A DNA stretch of 64,000 nt, taken from Portibacter lacus (GTDB lineage Bacteria > Bacteroidota > Bacteroidia > Chitinophagales > Saprospiraceae). Positions within the stretch are counted from its first letter, which is position 1. Each line of letters begins with the position of its first letter. The stretch lies in assembly GCF_021533215.1 (NCBI RefSeq), contig NZ_JAJNKA010000003.1, positions 496,001 through 560,000 of the forward strand. The letters are read 5' to 3'. The notes beneath the pieces are model-generated. The model was given only the letters and a program-made list of their open reading frames with translations, did not search any database and was not told the DNA's origin. Both the position numbers and the translations under genes were made by a program. Below, piece after piece: positions 25,053 through 34,683 of the stretch.

Positions 25053-25865
25053 CTGGGCTCTCTTCATTAGATCATATACTTGGACCAGCTGGACTTCGTC
25101 AAATACTTCAAAGTAAGGGTGTGTTTTCTTAACTCCTTTACATAATAAGTCTTCTGCAATTGTTAATTGCTTCATAGCCTCCTCTGCCTGCCCTGTATTT
25201 AGATATGCTTCTCCCATATACACATAAGCCATTGTACAGTTACTATACTTATTAATCGCTTTCTCGAAATCTATGATTGCATCATCTAGGCATTCATGTC
25301 TTAGGTTAGCAATTCCTCTATAAACATAGACATATTCAGATGTTCCGCTCTTTTCATGTTCGATACAGGTATCAAATTCTGAAACGGCCTGATCATACAT
25401 TCCTAGTTGCTTATAAGCAAGTCCTTTCAGATAATTTACATTCTCTCCCCAAACGTAATTCACCCCTTGAGAAATATCATCATAATAATGCAGATCTTCT
25501 AATGCCCTCTCATAATCTCGATAGAAAAAAAGCATCTGCCAACTTGTAAAATATAGTGCACTAAGCGGATCTAGTTGTACCGCTTTATCGATCAATGGAA
25601 AGCCTTGAGCAAACCTTCCTGTTCTAGAAAACTTGAACGATTTCTTTCGAAAATATTCTTCTTTTTCGTCATTTAAAGCAATTAGCGTATCTAATTTTTC
25701 TTGCCGCAATAAACTACCTTCGAATAACCGATTAACTTCCTTGGCTATCCGGACCTCCATGCTATCTCGCTCCTCACTTGTATACATATAATTAAGGCGA
25801 TATTCAAGTGGTACTTGATTACAGCTCACTAAGATTAACAAGAAAAGACTAAGGATATATTTCAT
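25032..25865 (-). CDS. TPR-repeat lipoprotein
   Basis: 277 residues. Lipobox LILVSC gives C15. Residues ~80-255 form about four TPR units (YKQLGMYDQAVSEFDTCIEH, YRGIANLRHECLDDAIIDFE, MGEAYLNTGQAEEAMKQL). Probably an envelope scaffold protein; no specific role can be read. Its start overlaps the upstream lipoprotein gene by 17 bp, so the two form a unit. Confidence 0.75.
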   Translation of the reverse strand: MKYILSLFLLILVSCNQVPLEYRLNYMYTSEERDSMEVRIAKEVNRLFEGSLLRQEKLDTLIALNDEKEEYFRKKSFKFSRTGRFAQGFPLIDKAVQLDPLSALYFTSWQMLFFYRDYERALEDLHYYDDISQGVNYVWGENVNYLKGLAYKQLGMYDQAVSEFDTCIEHEKSGTSEYVYVYRGIANLRHECLDDAIIDFEKAINKYSNCTMAYVYMGEAYLNTGQAEEAMKQLTIAEDLLCKGVKKTHPYFEVFDEVQLVQVYDLMKRAQLKMELL

Positions 25866-26916
25866 CTATTTCTCCATCTTTTATTCTAAATATCAGAAAC
25901 TTAAATGCGTCTACCGTTTCATTCCTTCGTTCCCCAGGTATCCAATCGCCAGCTCCATTAAATATATCAACAATCTGATTTCTAATTTGCGGATTTAATG
26001 ATCTTTCCCTGAAATCTATATCCATCTCTTCGATTTGAAGACGGCCCACTTTTCCTTCACAATTTATAACAAATTTAAGCTTAACTAAACCATTATTCTT
26101 CCCAAATTTTATTGGAGTATACCTTTCATCGAATATTTGCTTTAACCGATACAATCCACCATCAAAACTCGGATACTTAAAATAATACCAATCACTTCTA
26201 TTGTTTTCATAAAGATAAGGATCGCAAACTTGAAACTCTGGAACACTATACTCCTCGGTACTTTGAGCTATTCTTTTGTAGGTCAATGTTTGAAAAGAAC
26301 TATTTCGCCAAGTCTCTATTTTTAAGGTATCATTCGAAAAATAATGAATCAATTCAAGTGGGAAATAAGGTGTCTCACATTCTTTGAAATTTCCAAGCCT
26401 TTGCAAAAATTTAATGCCATTATTATCTAAAATATCCCAGCAAATTTTTTCTTTGGTTTTTAATCTTTTGTTGAATACGATTAAACCATCCTCTCTGAAC
26501 TCTAACATTTCATCCCCACTAATCCACTGACCGCCTATCAGTTCCGCCTTCATCTCGATTGAATCTTTAGGAATCATTACTGGTTGAACTTTTTTATAAT
26601 AAAATGGATAAAATTCTCCCATCGCTAATTCATCGCCAACCATAGCAACAGAATTCAATGGATACTTCCGATAGGGAAAATGAATAGAATCTTTTGCTAT
26701 TTCTATGGGCTTAAAAGTGTCTCTCCAGCCAACTGAAAAAGCCCTAACACATTTTTCGGAATCAATTTCTAAAAAATGGTTAAAAGGGCGGAAAGCATTA
26801 ATGTCTAGTTTCACCCCACCACCTAGCCAATAACCTGGTAGTAAATCAGCATCGAATGAAGAATCATCAGATTTACATGAAACAAATAATATGACAAAAA
26901 TCAAGAGGTATCTCAA
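25849..26916 (-). CDS. Lipoprotein with a TonB-C-like C-terminal domain
   Basis: 355 residues. Lipobox LFVSC gives C14. Residues ~15-225 hold two halves with similar wording (LLPGYWLGGGVKLDI near 27; LIGGQWISGDEMLEF near 128), which suggests an internally repeated lipocalin-like domain. The C-terminal ~100 residues (NNGLVKLKFVINCEGKVGRL) resemble the TonB C-terminal fold often appended to Bacteroidota envelope proteins. Function unknown. It overlaps the TPR lipoprotein gene downstream. Confidence 0.65.
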   Translation of the reverse strand: MRYLLIFVILFVSCKSDDSSFDADLLPGYWLGGGVKLDINAFRPFNHFLEIDSEKCVRAFSVGWRDTFKPIEIAKDSIHFPYRKYPLNSVAMVGDELAMGEFYPFYYKKVQPVMIPKDSIEMKAELIGGQWISGDEMLEFREDGLIVFNKRLKTKEKICWDILDNNGIKFLQRLGNFKECETPYFPLELIHYFSNDTLKIETWRNSSFQTLTYKRIAQSTEEYSVPEFQVCDPYLYENNRSDWYYFKYPSFDGGLYRLKQIFDERYTPIKFGKNNGLVKLKFVINCEGKVGRLQIEEMDIDFRERSLNPQIRNQIVDIFNGAGDWIPGERRNETVDAFKFLIFRIKDGEIDEIYP

Positions 26917-27014
26917 AGCATGCTAAACTTAATTTTAAGTTATGAATAATTCTTTACTTCATTAATCTTTAGCAGAATATTAACAAAAGTGAATCTATTA
27001 ATGTAAATTTCGAT

Positions 27015-27845
27015 ATGAATACTCAACTAAAAGACATTAATGGTACTAAAATTAACACCATTGAATGGGAAACGAAAAACCCTAAAGGCGTAATACTTAT
27101 TGTTCATGGTTATGCAGAACATTGTGCTCGTTATGAGCACGTTGCACATTTTTTTAATCAAAATGGATATACTGTTAGATCGTTTGATTTTTCAGGTCAT
27201 GGAAAATCTGAAGGTACGAAAGCTTTCATTAGCAATTTTGATATTTACGTAGCTGAGTTAGAAGAACAAGCAAAATCAATGGTCAATGATTATCCTAATA
27301 TTCCAGGTTTTATACTTGGTCATAGTATGGGAGGTGTAGTCACCGGAATAGCTGCTGCTCGCCACCAATTAAGCGGCATAAATAATATCATTTTTAGCAA
27401 CCCAGGATTAGATATTGTCTCAAACCAACCAGCAATCTTAGTGAAATTAATCAGAATCCTAGCTCCTATCGTTCCGAAATTAAAAACGACTAAACTCAGT
27501 AGTGAATTTATAAGCAGAGATGCTGAGGAAAGAAAGAAATATGACAACGATCCACTAAATTACAGGGAAGGAACGCGACCAGGTTTTGCTAATGAATTTG
27601 ATAAAGCGGGTCAATGGCTTCGTGAAAACGCCCACCAAATAGATCAAAACGTTTATTTGAATTATTCTTTAAGTGACAAAGTGGTATATCCTAAAGCATC
27701 AGAGTACTTTTATGAGCAGATTAGTTCTAAAGACAAATCGAAAACACATTATGAAGGATTGTACCACGAGTTACTGAACGAGCCTGAAAAACAAGAAGTC
27801 ATGAATAATATGCTAAAGTGGTGCAATGATCACCTAAGCAAATAA
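27015..27845 (+). CDS. Alpha/beta hydrolase of the monoacylglycerol lipase / lysophospholipase type
   Basis: 276 residues. The oxyanion-loop motif HGYAEHCARY (31-40), nucleophile elbow GHSMGG with S104, acid D221 (SLSDKVVYP) and H251 (GLYHELLNE) make a complete triad in the order of Serine aminopeptidase S33/monoglyceride lipase proteins. It lacks a signal peptide, so it is cytoplasmic. Monoacylglycerol or lysophospholipid hydrolysis is likely from family resemblance. Its 3' end overlaps feoB (convergent) by 12 bp. Confidence 0.85.
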   Translation: MNTQLKDINGTKINTIEWETKNPKGVILIVHGYAEHCARYEHVAHFFNQNGYTVRSFDFSGHGKSEGTKAFISNFDIYVAELEEQAKSMVNDYPNIPGFILGHSMGGVVTGIAAARHQLSGINNIIFSNPGLDIVSNQPAILVKLIRILAPIVPKLKTTKLSSEFISRDAEERKKYDNDPLNYREGTRPGFANEFDKAGQWLRENAHQIDQNVYLNYSLSDKVVYPKASEYFYEQISSKDKSKTHYEGLYHELLNEPEKQEVMNNMLKWCNDHLSK

Positions 27846-29954
27846 TTGATAGACTAATAAACTTCCCAAATAAGCTAGCGCACTCATATACACAAATTGT
27901 ATAATCGGCCACTTCCACGATTTTGTTTCCCTCTTGGTTACAGCTAATGTACTCATGCATTGCATTGCGAAAACATAAAAGATAAGTAAGGATAATGAAG
28001 TCGCAAATCCATATATGGGTTTGCCTGTGATCGGATCTACTTCAGAGGCCATCCGCTCTCGAATGGTACTTTCATCATCGGTTCCTCCTATGCTGTAGAT
28101 TGTTGCCATCGTTCCTACAAATACTTCCCTAGCAGCAAATGAAGTAATTAAAGCAATTCCAATTTTCCAGTCAAATCCTAGTGGCTTAATTACTGGCTCT
28201 ATAAATTTACCCAGATGTCCAGCATAAGAATTTTCAATTTTCAAAGACGCAAGCAGTTGTTCGGATGCTTCATCATCTAACCCTTTAATCGCACTTATTT
28301 CGGTTGCTTGTGTTTCAGCCATTTTCATTTTAGCAGCAGGACCATAAGATGCTAAAAACCACAGAATGATCGAGATCACAAAAATAACCTTCCCTGCTTC
28401 GACGATAAAAGCAAGCACTTTCTCTTTGACATTATAAAAAATATTCTTCCAGATAGGCGGTTTGTAGATAGGTAATTCCATCATTAAATAGGAGTTATTA
28501 TCCTTCTTAAGAATAATATTAAATACCATCGCTGAACCTAATGCAGCAACAATACTTAATAAGTAAAGTCCCATAAAAGCAAGTCCTTGTTGGTTAAATC
28601 CCATAAAGCTTCCTGCGGGAACTACAAATCCAATTAACACCGTATAAACTGGAATTCTGGCGGAACAACTTATAAGCGGCGCTACCATGATCGTGATCAG
28701 TCTTTCTCGCCAGTTGCTTATGGTTCTAGTAGACATAATCGCAGGAATGGCGCAAGCTCCACTTGAAACTAATGCAACAATACTCCTTCCATTCAACCCA
28801 AATTTCTGGAACAACTTATCAAACATAAACACTGCCCTGGACATATATCCTACCTCTTCCAACAGCGATATGAGAAGAAATAAAAACAAAATCTGAGGTA
28901 TGAAAACCATGATACCACCTAAACCAGCAATAATCCCCTCTGTAAGTAACCTAGTAAACCAGCCATCTGGCAGTAAATCTTTCACTGTATTCTCACCCCA
29001 TGCAAAGGCATCCTCTATCCAAGTCATCGGATATTCTGACCAACTAAAAATAACCTGAAAGACCAAAAGCATAATTCCAAAGAAAATGATCGGCCCGAAT
29101 ACTCGATGTGTAATGACATTATCTATAGCGTCTGTTACACTCTCACTTTTGGGATTTGCCTTCGCTTCTAATTGCCTAACAAATGGAGTGAACTTGGCAA
29201 ATCGAGACATCGTCTCATTGATCTGAGACTTAATAGACTCAAAGTGTACACCATCAGTTATATTCTTAATATTGATCCGATCGGCAGCAGAAATATGCTT
29301 TAACCAGTGATGGTGGTGAGCAACTAAAAGTACTCTATATTTATTCTCCTCTTTCAGAAAAGGCTGCAATTTCTCGATTACTGCTTTATCACTTTTAGAA
29401 AAGCTATAAAACTCGTTGCTTTTTGCTTCAATAGGATTACGCAGTTTCTCTAGTGTAGTGGCCTTTAGTATGTCAATGTTTTTTTCTTCTCTACACGAAA
29501 TAGGGACAATTTTCACCCCCATTTTCTTTTCTAAATATTCGCTATCATATACTAATCCTTCTTTTTCCGCGATATCTGTCATATTTAGAGCTAGAACCAT
29601 CGGAATCTGAAGGTCGATAAGCTGAGATGCTAAAAGAAGGTGACGCTCCATATTCATTACATCCAGAACATATATAATTGCATCCGGGAAATTAGGATTA
29701 TCAGGATTCGTTAATATTTCCGTAACTATACGTTCATCCGAAGAATTCGGATACATACTGTAAGTCCCTGGTAAGTCAATGATATCTACAAAATTATTAT
29801 TGCCTAGGTCTGTAGAGCCAATTTTCTTATCCACTGTTACACCAGGAAAATTTCCCACCTGCTGTCTCAATCCAGTCAGAATATTAAACAAACTTGATTT
29901 CCCACTATTTGGATTCCCTATAAGCGCAACGATTTGCTTTTCCTTCTTCGACAT
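27834..29954 (-). CDS. feoB: Ferrous iron transporter FeoB
   Basis: 706 residues. The N-terminal G domain has G1 GNPNSGKS (13-20), G3 DLPGTYS (60-66) and G4 NMTD (124-127). After the helical GDI-like region come two Gate repeats (LVSSGACAIPAIMSTRTI and ITSFAAREVFVGTMATIY) and about ten membrane helices. FeoB takes up Fe2+ across the inner membrane. Its ATG overlaps the feoA stop codon in a TAATG arrangement, so translation is coupled. Confidence 0.96.
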   Translation of the reverse strand: MSKKEKQIVALIGNPNSGKSSLFNILTGLRQQVGNFPGVTVDKKIGSTDLGNNNFVDIIDLPGTYSMYPNSSDERIVTEILTNPDNPNFPDAIIYVLDVMNMERHLLLASQLIDLQIPMVLALNMTDIAEKEGLVYDSEYLEKKMGVKIVPISCREEKNIDILKATTLEKLRNPIEAKSNEFYSFSKSDKAVIEKLQPFLKEENKYRVLLVAHHHHWLKHISAADRINIKNITDGVHFESIKSQINETMSRFAKFTPFVRQLEAKANPKSESVTDAIDNVITHRVFGPIIFFGIMLLVFQVIFSWSEYPMTWIEDAFAWGENTVKDLLPDGWFTRLLTEGIIAGLGGIMVFIPQILFLFLLISLLEEVGYMSRAVFMFDKLFQKFGLNGRSIVALVSSGACAIPAIMSTRTISNWRERLITIMVAPLISCSARIPVYTVLIGFVVPAGSFMGFNQQGLAFMGLYLLSIVAALGSAMVFNIILKKDNNSYLMMELPIYKPPIWKNIFYNVKEKVLAFIVEAGKVIFVISIILWFLASYGPAAKMKMAETQATEISAIKGLDDEASEQLLASLKIENSYAGHLGKFIEPVIKPLGFDWKIGIALITSFAAREVFVGTMATIYSIGGTDDESTIRERMASEVDPITGKPIYGFATSLSLLIFYVFAMQCMSTLAVTKRETKSWKWPIIQFVYMSALAYLGSLLVYQLFA

Positions 29955-30175
29955 TATTCTTTGATTATGATGGTCGCTGCTTCAGAACTTCGGACAGCTA
30001 CATTTAGACCATTCAGCTTCAGATAAAAAGCACCCCCAAAAGGAGCTTTTCTGATCATGGTAATTTTTGCATCCGGCAAGATACCCATCGTCAGCAGCTT
30101 GCATGATAATGAGTCATTACTAAATCGCACTACCACTGCGGATTCTCCCTTCTTTAAATCTAGAATCGTTCTCAC
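29954..30175 (-). CDS. feoA: Ferrous iron transport protein A
   Basis: 73 residues, an SH3-like FeoA domain (LLTMGILPDAKITMIRKAPFGGAFYLKLNG). It supports FeoB in Fe2+ uptake. The start is a GTG at 30175; no in-frame ATG lies nearby upstream, and the -7 element at 30203-30210 fits a leader of about 20 nt. Confidence 0.93.
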   Translation of the reverse strand: MRTILDLKKGESAVVVRFSNDSLSCKLLTMGILPDAKITMIRKAPFGGAFYLKLNGLNVAVRSSEAATIIIKE

Positions 30176-30202
30176 TTTTTATTTAGACTGATTTTAAATA
30201 GG

Positions 30203-30210
30203 CAAATATA
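30203..30210 (-). promoter_or_regulatory. -7 element of feoAB
   Basis: TATATTTG on the minus strand, exact TAnnTTTG match, 28 bp before the GTG start of feoA. Confidence 0.5.
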
Positions 30211-30453
30211 TGCTTTTTATATGGACTCCTAATAATTTTAAAGCACATCATTTCTGTAAAAATTCAATACTTCTAAGTGATTGTATCTCTTGCAATAAAA
30301 GTCCACATTATAACAAGATATTCTTATTAATATATAACCTATGGAATCTTAAAATGTTGAAATTTCCCCAATCTAATCCCTTAATATTCATATGGTATAA
30401 TTTCAAATGTGTAATTAAACTTAATGGAAGAACCCCTCCTATGCATTTCTTAA

Positions 30454-30461
30454 TATATTTG
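30454..30461 (+). promoter_or_regulatory. -7 element of the TonB-dependent receptor gene
   Basis: TATATTTG on the plus strand, exact TAnnTTTG match, 25 bp before the ATG at 30487. It is identical to the element serving feoAB on the other strand. Confidence 0.5.
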
Positions 30462-30486
30462 GATCATAAACAAACAAATAATTGAC

Positions 30487-32922
30487 ATGAAAAGATTAAA
30501 ATTAGCTTTTCTTACCCTATTTACTTCTCTCGCTATTTTCACGAATGCACAGATCACTCAGGTCGTTCGTGGTACAGTCGTAGATCAGGAATCACAATTT
30601 CCTTTAATCGGAGTTAATGTGGCTATTCCGACTGCAGATGGCAGTTTCTTGGGAGGAACCAGTGACTTAGATGGTAATTTCAGAATAGAGGGAGTACCTT
30701 TAGGAAGAATGTCAATAACCTTCTCCTACCTCGGTTATAATGATGCCCAACTAACGGATATCATCGTGAATTCTGCGAAAGAAGTCATTCTTAATATCAA
30801 GATGCAAGAAAAGGTCATGGAGTTAGATGAGGTGGTTGTGTACGCGAAAAGAAGTGGTGAAGTTAGCAATGAGATGGCCACTGTAAGTGCAAGGGAGTTC
30901 TCTGTCCAAGAAACGAACCGATATGCCGGTTCTAGAGGAGAGCCAGCAAGAATGGCCTCTAATTTCGCTGGTGTCCAAGGAGCTGATGATTCTCGTAATG
31001 ATATTATTATTCGAGGGAATTCTCCTCAAGGTGTTCTATGGAGATTAGATGGTTTCAATATTCCTAATCCGAATCACTTTTCGATTCCAGGAACGGGAGG
31101 AGGGCCAGTAACCATCTTAAATAATAAATTTCTAGCCAATTCTGATTTCTTTACAGGCGCTTTTCCAGCAGAATACGGAAATGGTATTGCCGGTGTTTTT
31201 GATCTAAAAATGAGAAACGGTAATAATGCAAAGCATGAATTTAGCGCGCAATTAGGATTCTTAGGAACGGAATTAATGGCTGAGGGACCGCTAGGAAATT
31301 CAGGAGCATCTTACCTTGCTACCTATAGATATTCTACACTCCAATTATTCCAGTTTCTAAATATAAATGTAGGAACCGATGCTGTACCAGCTTACCAAGA
31401 TGCTGCATTCAGACTTAACTTTCCAATGAAAAAAGGAGGAAACTTTGCAATATTCGGTATCGGAGGCTTAAGTAGAATTGACATTATACTAAGTGAAGAC
31501 ATCGAAGTGGACACCAGTACGCTTATCTTCGGATCTAACGACCGGGACCAATACTTCGGATCAAGAATGGGAATTGTAGGTGCTACATACACTCAACCTA
31601 TTAATATTAACACTTTTGTAAAAGCTGGAGTTTCCGCTTCCCATTCCTATGTAGATGCTAATCACAAGTACTTCGAAAGAAGTATTGTAGACAATAAATA
31701 TAGAGTAGATACTTTGTTAGATGTTCTTGACTATACCTTCATAGAAAATAAATATTCAGCATACGTTTATACAAACTGGAAAGTAAACAAGAAGCTTTCC
31801 CTTAAAGCTGGAGTCAATACAGATATCTATCAACTCAATTACGACGACCAAGTTAGACTTATTGTTCCTTCTGCAACTGGAGGAGAAACTACTTTTCAAA
31901 ATTGGCAGACTAGATGGGATGCAAGTGATATCAATACTTTAATCCAACCATATGTCCAAATCAAATACAGATTAAATGAAGATCTAACATTGACCTCAGG
32001 CTTAACAAGTACTTATTATAGTATAAATGCACAATCTGTATCTCCAGTCGAACCGAGACTAGGGTTATCTTATCAGATAGATCCTAAACAAAAAATAGGA
32101 CTAGGACTTGGTGTGCATTCTCAGATTCAATCTAACTATTTATATTACTATGGAAACAGAGTTGATAATAGCGGAAGTCCGGAAACATACAACAAAGATA
32201 TAGGGCTGACGAAAAGTAATCATTTGGTCTTTTCATATGATCGAAACTTAGCGAAGAATATGCGATTAAAATTCGAGACCTACTATCAGTATTTATATAA
32301 TATACCGGTAGAAAAAGAAAAATCTTCCTTTTCATTAATCAATTCCGGCTCTGGTTTTTCAAGACTTTTCCCGAACGAACTTTCAAATGTGGGAGACGGC
32401 AGAAATTATGGTGTAGAATTGACTGTTGAAAAATTCTTCACGAGTGGGTACTATTTTCTCGTAACTTCTTCGGTTTATAATTCTGAATATAGAGGCAGCA
32501 AGCAAGTATGGACTAACACTGCATTCAATGGAAATTATGCGATGAATGGCTTATTTGCTAAAGAATTTAACATTAGTGATAAATCATCTATTAATATAGG
32601 AGGGAAAGTAACTCTTGCTGGTGGACGAAGATATGGCAATGTAGATAGAGAAGAATCAGCGAGACAACTTGAAATTATTTATAAAGATGATGATGAATTC
32701 AACGAGTTACAATTCAAACCTTATTTCAGAACGGACGCAAAAGTAAATTATAGATACAACACGAAGAAAGTGACCCATGAACTAGCAATTGATTTTGTGA
32801 ATATCTTTAATACGAAAAATATATTGACATTGACCTATGCACCAGATAATCCGCTTGGACCTATTCGAGAAGAATACCAACTTGGCTTCTTGCCATTGTT
32901 TTACTACAGAATAGATTTCTAA
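30487..32922 (+). CDS. TonB-dependent outer-membrane receptor with carboxypeptidase-regulatory domain
   Basis: 811 residues. Signal peptide (1-21, ending TNAQ), a CarboxypepD_reg-like domain (~26-112; VRGTVVDQESQFPLIGVNV), a plug (~115-230; the segment DSRNDIIIRGNSPQGVLWRL is typical) and a 22-strand-type barrel ending in FYYRIDF with a C-terminal Phe. No SusD partner follows, which argues for a small ligand such as a siderophore or metal rather than glycan. Divergence from feoAB suggests iron, an inference from context only. Confidence 0.9.
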   Translation: MKRLKLAFLTLFTSLAIFTNAQITQVVRGTVVDQESQFPLIGVNVAIPTADGSFLGGTSDLDGNFRIEGVPLGRMSITFSYLGYNDAQLTDIIVNSAKEVILNIKMQEKVMELDEVVVYAKRSGEVSNEMATVSAREFSVQETNRYAGSRGEPARMASNFAGVQGADDSRNDIIIRGNSPQGVLWRLDGFNIPNPNHFSIPGTGGGPVTILNNKFLANSDFFTGAFPAEYGNGIAGVFDLKMRNGNNAKHEFSAQLGFLGTELMAEGPLGNSGASYLATYRYSTLQLFQFLNINVGTDAVPAYQDAAFRLNFPMKKGGNFAIFGIGGLSRIDIILSEDIEVDTSTLIFGSNDRDQYFGSRMGIVGATYTQPININTFVKAGVSASHSYVDANHKYFERSIVDNKYRVDTLLDVLDYTFIENKYSAYVYTNWKVNKKLSLKAGVNTDIYQLNYDDQVRLIVPSATGGETTFQNWQTRWDASDINTLIQPYVQIKYRLNEDLTLTSGLTSTYYSINAQSVSPVEPRLGLSYQIDPKQKIGLGLGVHSQIQSNYLYYYGNRVDNSGSPETYNKDIGLTKSNHLVFSYDRNLAKNMRLKFETYYQYLYNIPVEKEKSSFSLINSGSGFSRLFPNELSNVGDGRNYGVELTVEKFFTSGYYFLVTSSVYNSEYRGSKQVWTNTAFNGNYAMNGLFAKEFNISDKSSINIGGKVTLAGGRRYGNVDREESARQLEIIYKDDDEFNELQFKPYFRTDAKVNYRYNTKKVTHELAIDFVNIFNTKNILTLTYAPDNPLGPIREEYQLGFLPLFYYRIDF

Positions 32923-32928
32923 GAAAAT

Positions 32929-32989
32929 GGAGGCTGTCATCAAACAAAATTCTATGGATTAACAAAACAACTAACAGATCACAGCCTCC
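32929..32989 (-). terminator. Long-loop hairpin between convergent receptor and MlaF-like genes
   Basis: A perfect 9-bp stem GGAGGCTGT/ACAGCCTCC (32929-32937 and 32981-32989) with a 43-nt loop. On the minus strand it is followed by ATTTTCTTAG, which fits a terminator for the minus-strand ABC operon; the long loop makes it atypical. Confidence 0.4.
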
Positions 32990-33098
32990 GATAACTTGCT
33001 ACTAGGTAATAACCCCTATAACAAATACGCAGGTTTCGGTGGCTTTGGTTTTCAAAATTCACTTCTGGAAGATAAATATGTCTCCTTAGTGTAAGATG

Positions 33099-33854
33099 CT
33101 ATATGACGTGGTCTTTTAGTTTTTGAAGAAATGGAGAAGCGAAAATGAAGTCGTGTAATAAATCACTTTCTGATTTTAATACTTCTTCCTTACTACCTTG
33201 CCATCCGATTTTTCCTTCATTTAGAAGCACTATATTTTCACCGATTTCCATAACCGAGTTCATATCGTGTGTATTAATAACCGTTGTAATATTATTCTCT
33301 TTGGTAATGGAGGCAATTAATCCATCTATAACAATAGAAGTTGTAGGATCCAATCCCGAATTCGGTTCATCACAAAAAAGGTACTTTGGTTCCAACACAA
33401 TGGCTCGTGCAATTCCGACTCTTTTCTGCATTCCACCACTGGTTTCTGATGGATATTTATCATTCACCCCTTCAAGGTTCACTATTTCTAGACAGTAATT
33501 TACTCTATCTTTTTTCTCCTTCTCAGTTTTCTTAGTAAACATATCCATCGGGAAACGAATATTTTCTTCTACGGTCATAGAATCAAATAAAGCTGATCCT
33601 TGAAACAACATCCCTACATCCATTCGAATTTTTCGAACAGCTTCATGATCTAACTCTGTAAAATTGACATTGTCATACCATATTTTACCGGATGTTGGCG
33701 TTAATAGACCGACTAGTAATTTTAGTAAAACGGTCTTTCCTGCACCACTTTTTCCAATAATCAAATTAGTTTTCCCCTTTTCAAAAGTAAAGTCAAGGCC
33801 CTTTAAAACCTCAACATCCCCAAATGATTTTCTTATTTGCTCTATTCTTATCAT
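33099..33854 (-). CDS. MlaF-like ABC transporter ATP-binding protein
   Basis: 251 residues. Walker A GKSGAGKTV (34-42), signature SGGMQKR and Walker B YLFCDEPNSGLDP, with the His switch TVINTHDMNS. The SGGMQKRVGIARA wording is typical of the Mla/Mce-type ATPases that power retrograde phospholipid movement between the membranes. It overlaps the permease gene by 4 bp. No MCE (MlaD) gene follows in the window, so the full complex must draw on a distant locus. Confidence 0.88.
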   Translation of the reverse strand: MIRIEQIRKSFGDVEVLKGLDFTFEKGKTNLIIGKSGAGKTVLLKLLVGLLTPTSGKIWYDNVNFTELDHEAVRKIRMDVGMLFQGSALFDSMTVEENIRFPMDMFTKKTEKEKKDRVNYCLEIVNLEGVNDKYPSETSGGMQKRVGIARAIVLEPKYLFCDEPNSGLDPTTSIVIDGLIASITKENNITTVINTHDMNSVMEIGENIVLLNEGKIGWQGSKEEVLKSESDLLHDFIFASPFLQKLKDHVI

Positions 33855-34597
33855 ACTGTTAGTACTAAGGCGATCACATAATCTGCAATCAGGATTAATA
33901 TATTTCCGCTAACCACGGCTTGTGTGCTAGCTTTACCTAATTCGATACTTCCACCTTTTACAAAATATCCTTGATAACAAGATACACTCGTAAGAATGAA
34001 AGCGAAAACAATAGATTTCACAAACATTATAAAAACGTTATAACCTTCGAACCAAGAACGCAATCCCTGAACAAACTCAGCACTGCTAAACATTCCTGTA
34101 GGAACACTTGCTATATAAGCTCCGATGATACTAACGATAGCTGCCACGCATACTAATAATGGTATTACAATTAAGGCCGCAATTATTTTAGGCATTACTA
34201 AGTATGAAGAAGTATTCACACCCATAATTTCCATAGCATCGATATGTTCTTTCTGGCGCATTCCACCTATTTCAGCTGCAATGTTAGATCCTACTTTTCC
34301 AGACAATACCAGACATGAAATGGTAGGAGCCATCTCAATAATGGTCATATCTCTAACAATGTAACCTATGTAATATCTAGGAATCAAGGTACCTCCCATC
34401 TGGTAGGCAAATTGAATAGCTGTTACCGCACCGATAAAAATTGCGATAAGGAAAACAATTATAAATGACCCAATTCCTATATCGTTCATCTGTCTGGAAA
34501 TTTCTTTCCAGTACATCTTGAAATTCTCTGGTCTTGAAAACACTTTTGGCAGCCAAAGAATGAACTTGCCAAAATCGCTGAATATTTTTGAAATCAT
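33851..34597 (-). CDS. MlaE-like ABC permease
   Basis: 248 residues with five to six membrane helices and the MlaE family core: FLIAIFIGAVTAIQFAYQ, EMAPTISCLVLSGKVGSNIAAE and EHIDAMEIMGVN. It is the permease partner of the ATPase at 33099-33854 in an Mla/Mce-type lipid transporter. Coupled by a 4-bp overlap. Confidence 0.9.
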   Translation of the reverse strand: MISKIFSDFGKFILWLPKVFSRPENFKMYWKEISRQMNDIGIGSFIIVFLIAIFIGAVTAIQFAYQMGGTLIPRYYIGYIVRDMTIIEMAPTISCLVLSGKVGSNIAAEIGGMRQKEHIDAMEIMGVNTSSYLVMPKIIAALIVIPLLVCVAAIVSIIGAYIASVPTGMFSSAEFVQGLRSWFEGYNVFIMFVKSIVFAFILTSVSCYQGYFVKGGSIELGKASTQAVVSGNILILIADYVIALVLTV

Positions 34598-34630
34598 ATA
34601 CCGATTTAAACCTTAATACAAACTCTTTTG

Positions 34631-34658
34631 TTTGGTAAATCTAAGAATATTAATTTCG
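34631..34658 (+). promoter_or_regulatory. Candidate promoter of the SDR gene
   Basis: TTTG at 34631-34634, a 16-bp spacer and TAATTTCG at 34651-34658 (one mismatch to TAnnTTTG), with the ATG at 34684. The spacer is somewhat short for the Bacteroidota consensus. Confidence 0.35.
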
Positions 34659-34683
34659 AGCATCTAAAAAAGGCGGATAAAAT

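Larger units (their letters stand above)
30176..30486. other. Divergent promoter region between feoAB and a TonB-dependent receptor
   Basis: 311 bp bearing a TATATTTG element facing each gene. A 91-codon open frame across it (30210-30485) has no coding character. An iron-responsive operator would be expected by analogy but no dyad matching a Fur box was recognised by eye. Confidence 0.5.

Noticed and set aside
30210-30485. 91-codon ORF in front of the TonB receptor gene
   Set aside because: No family resemblance, odd composition, and it spans both promoter elements of the divergent region.
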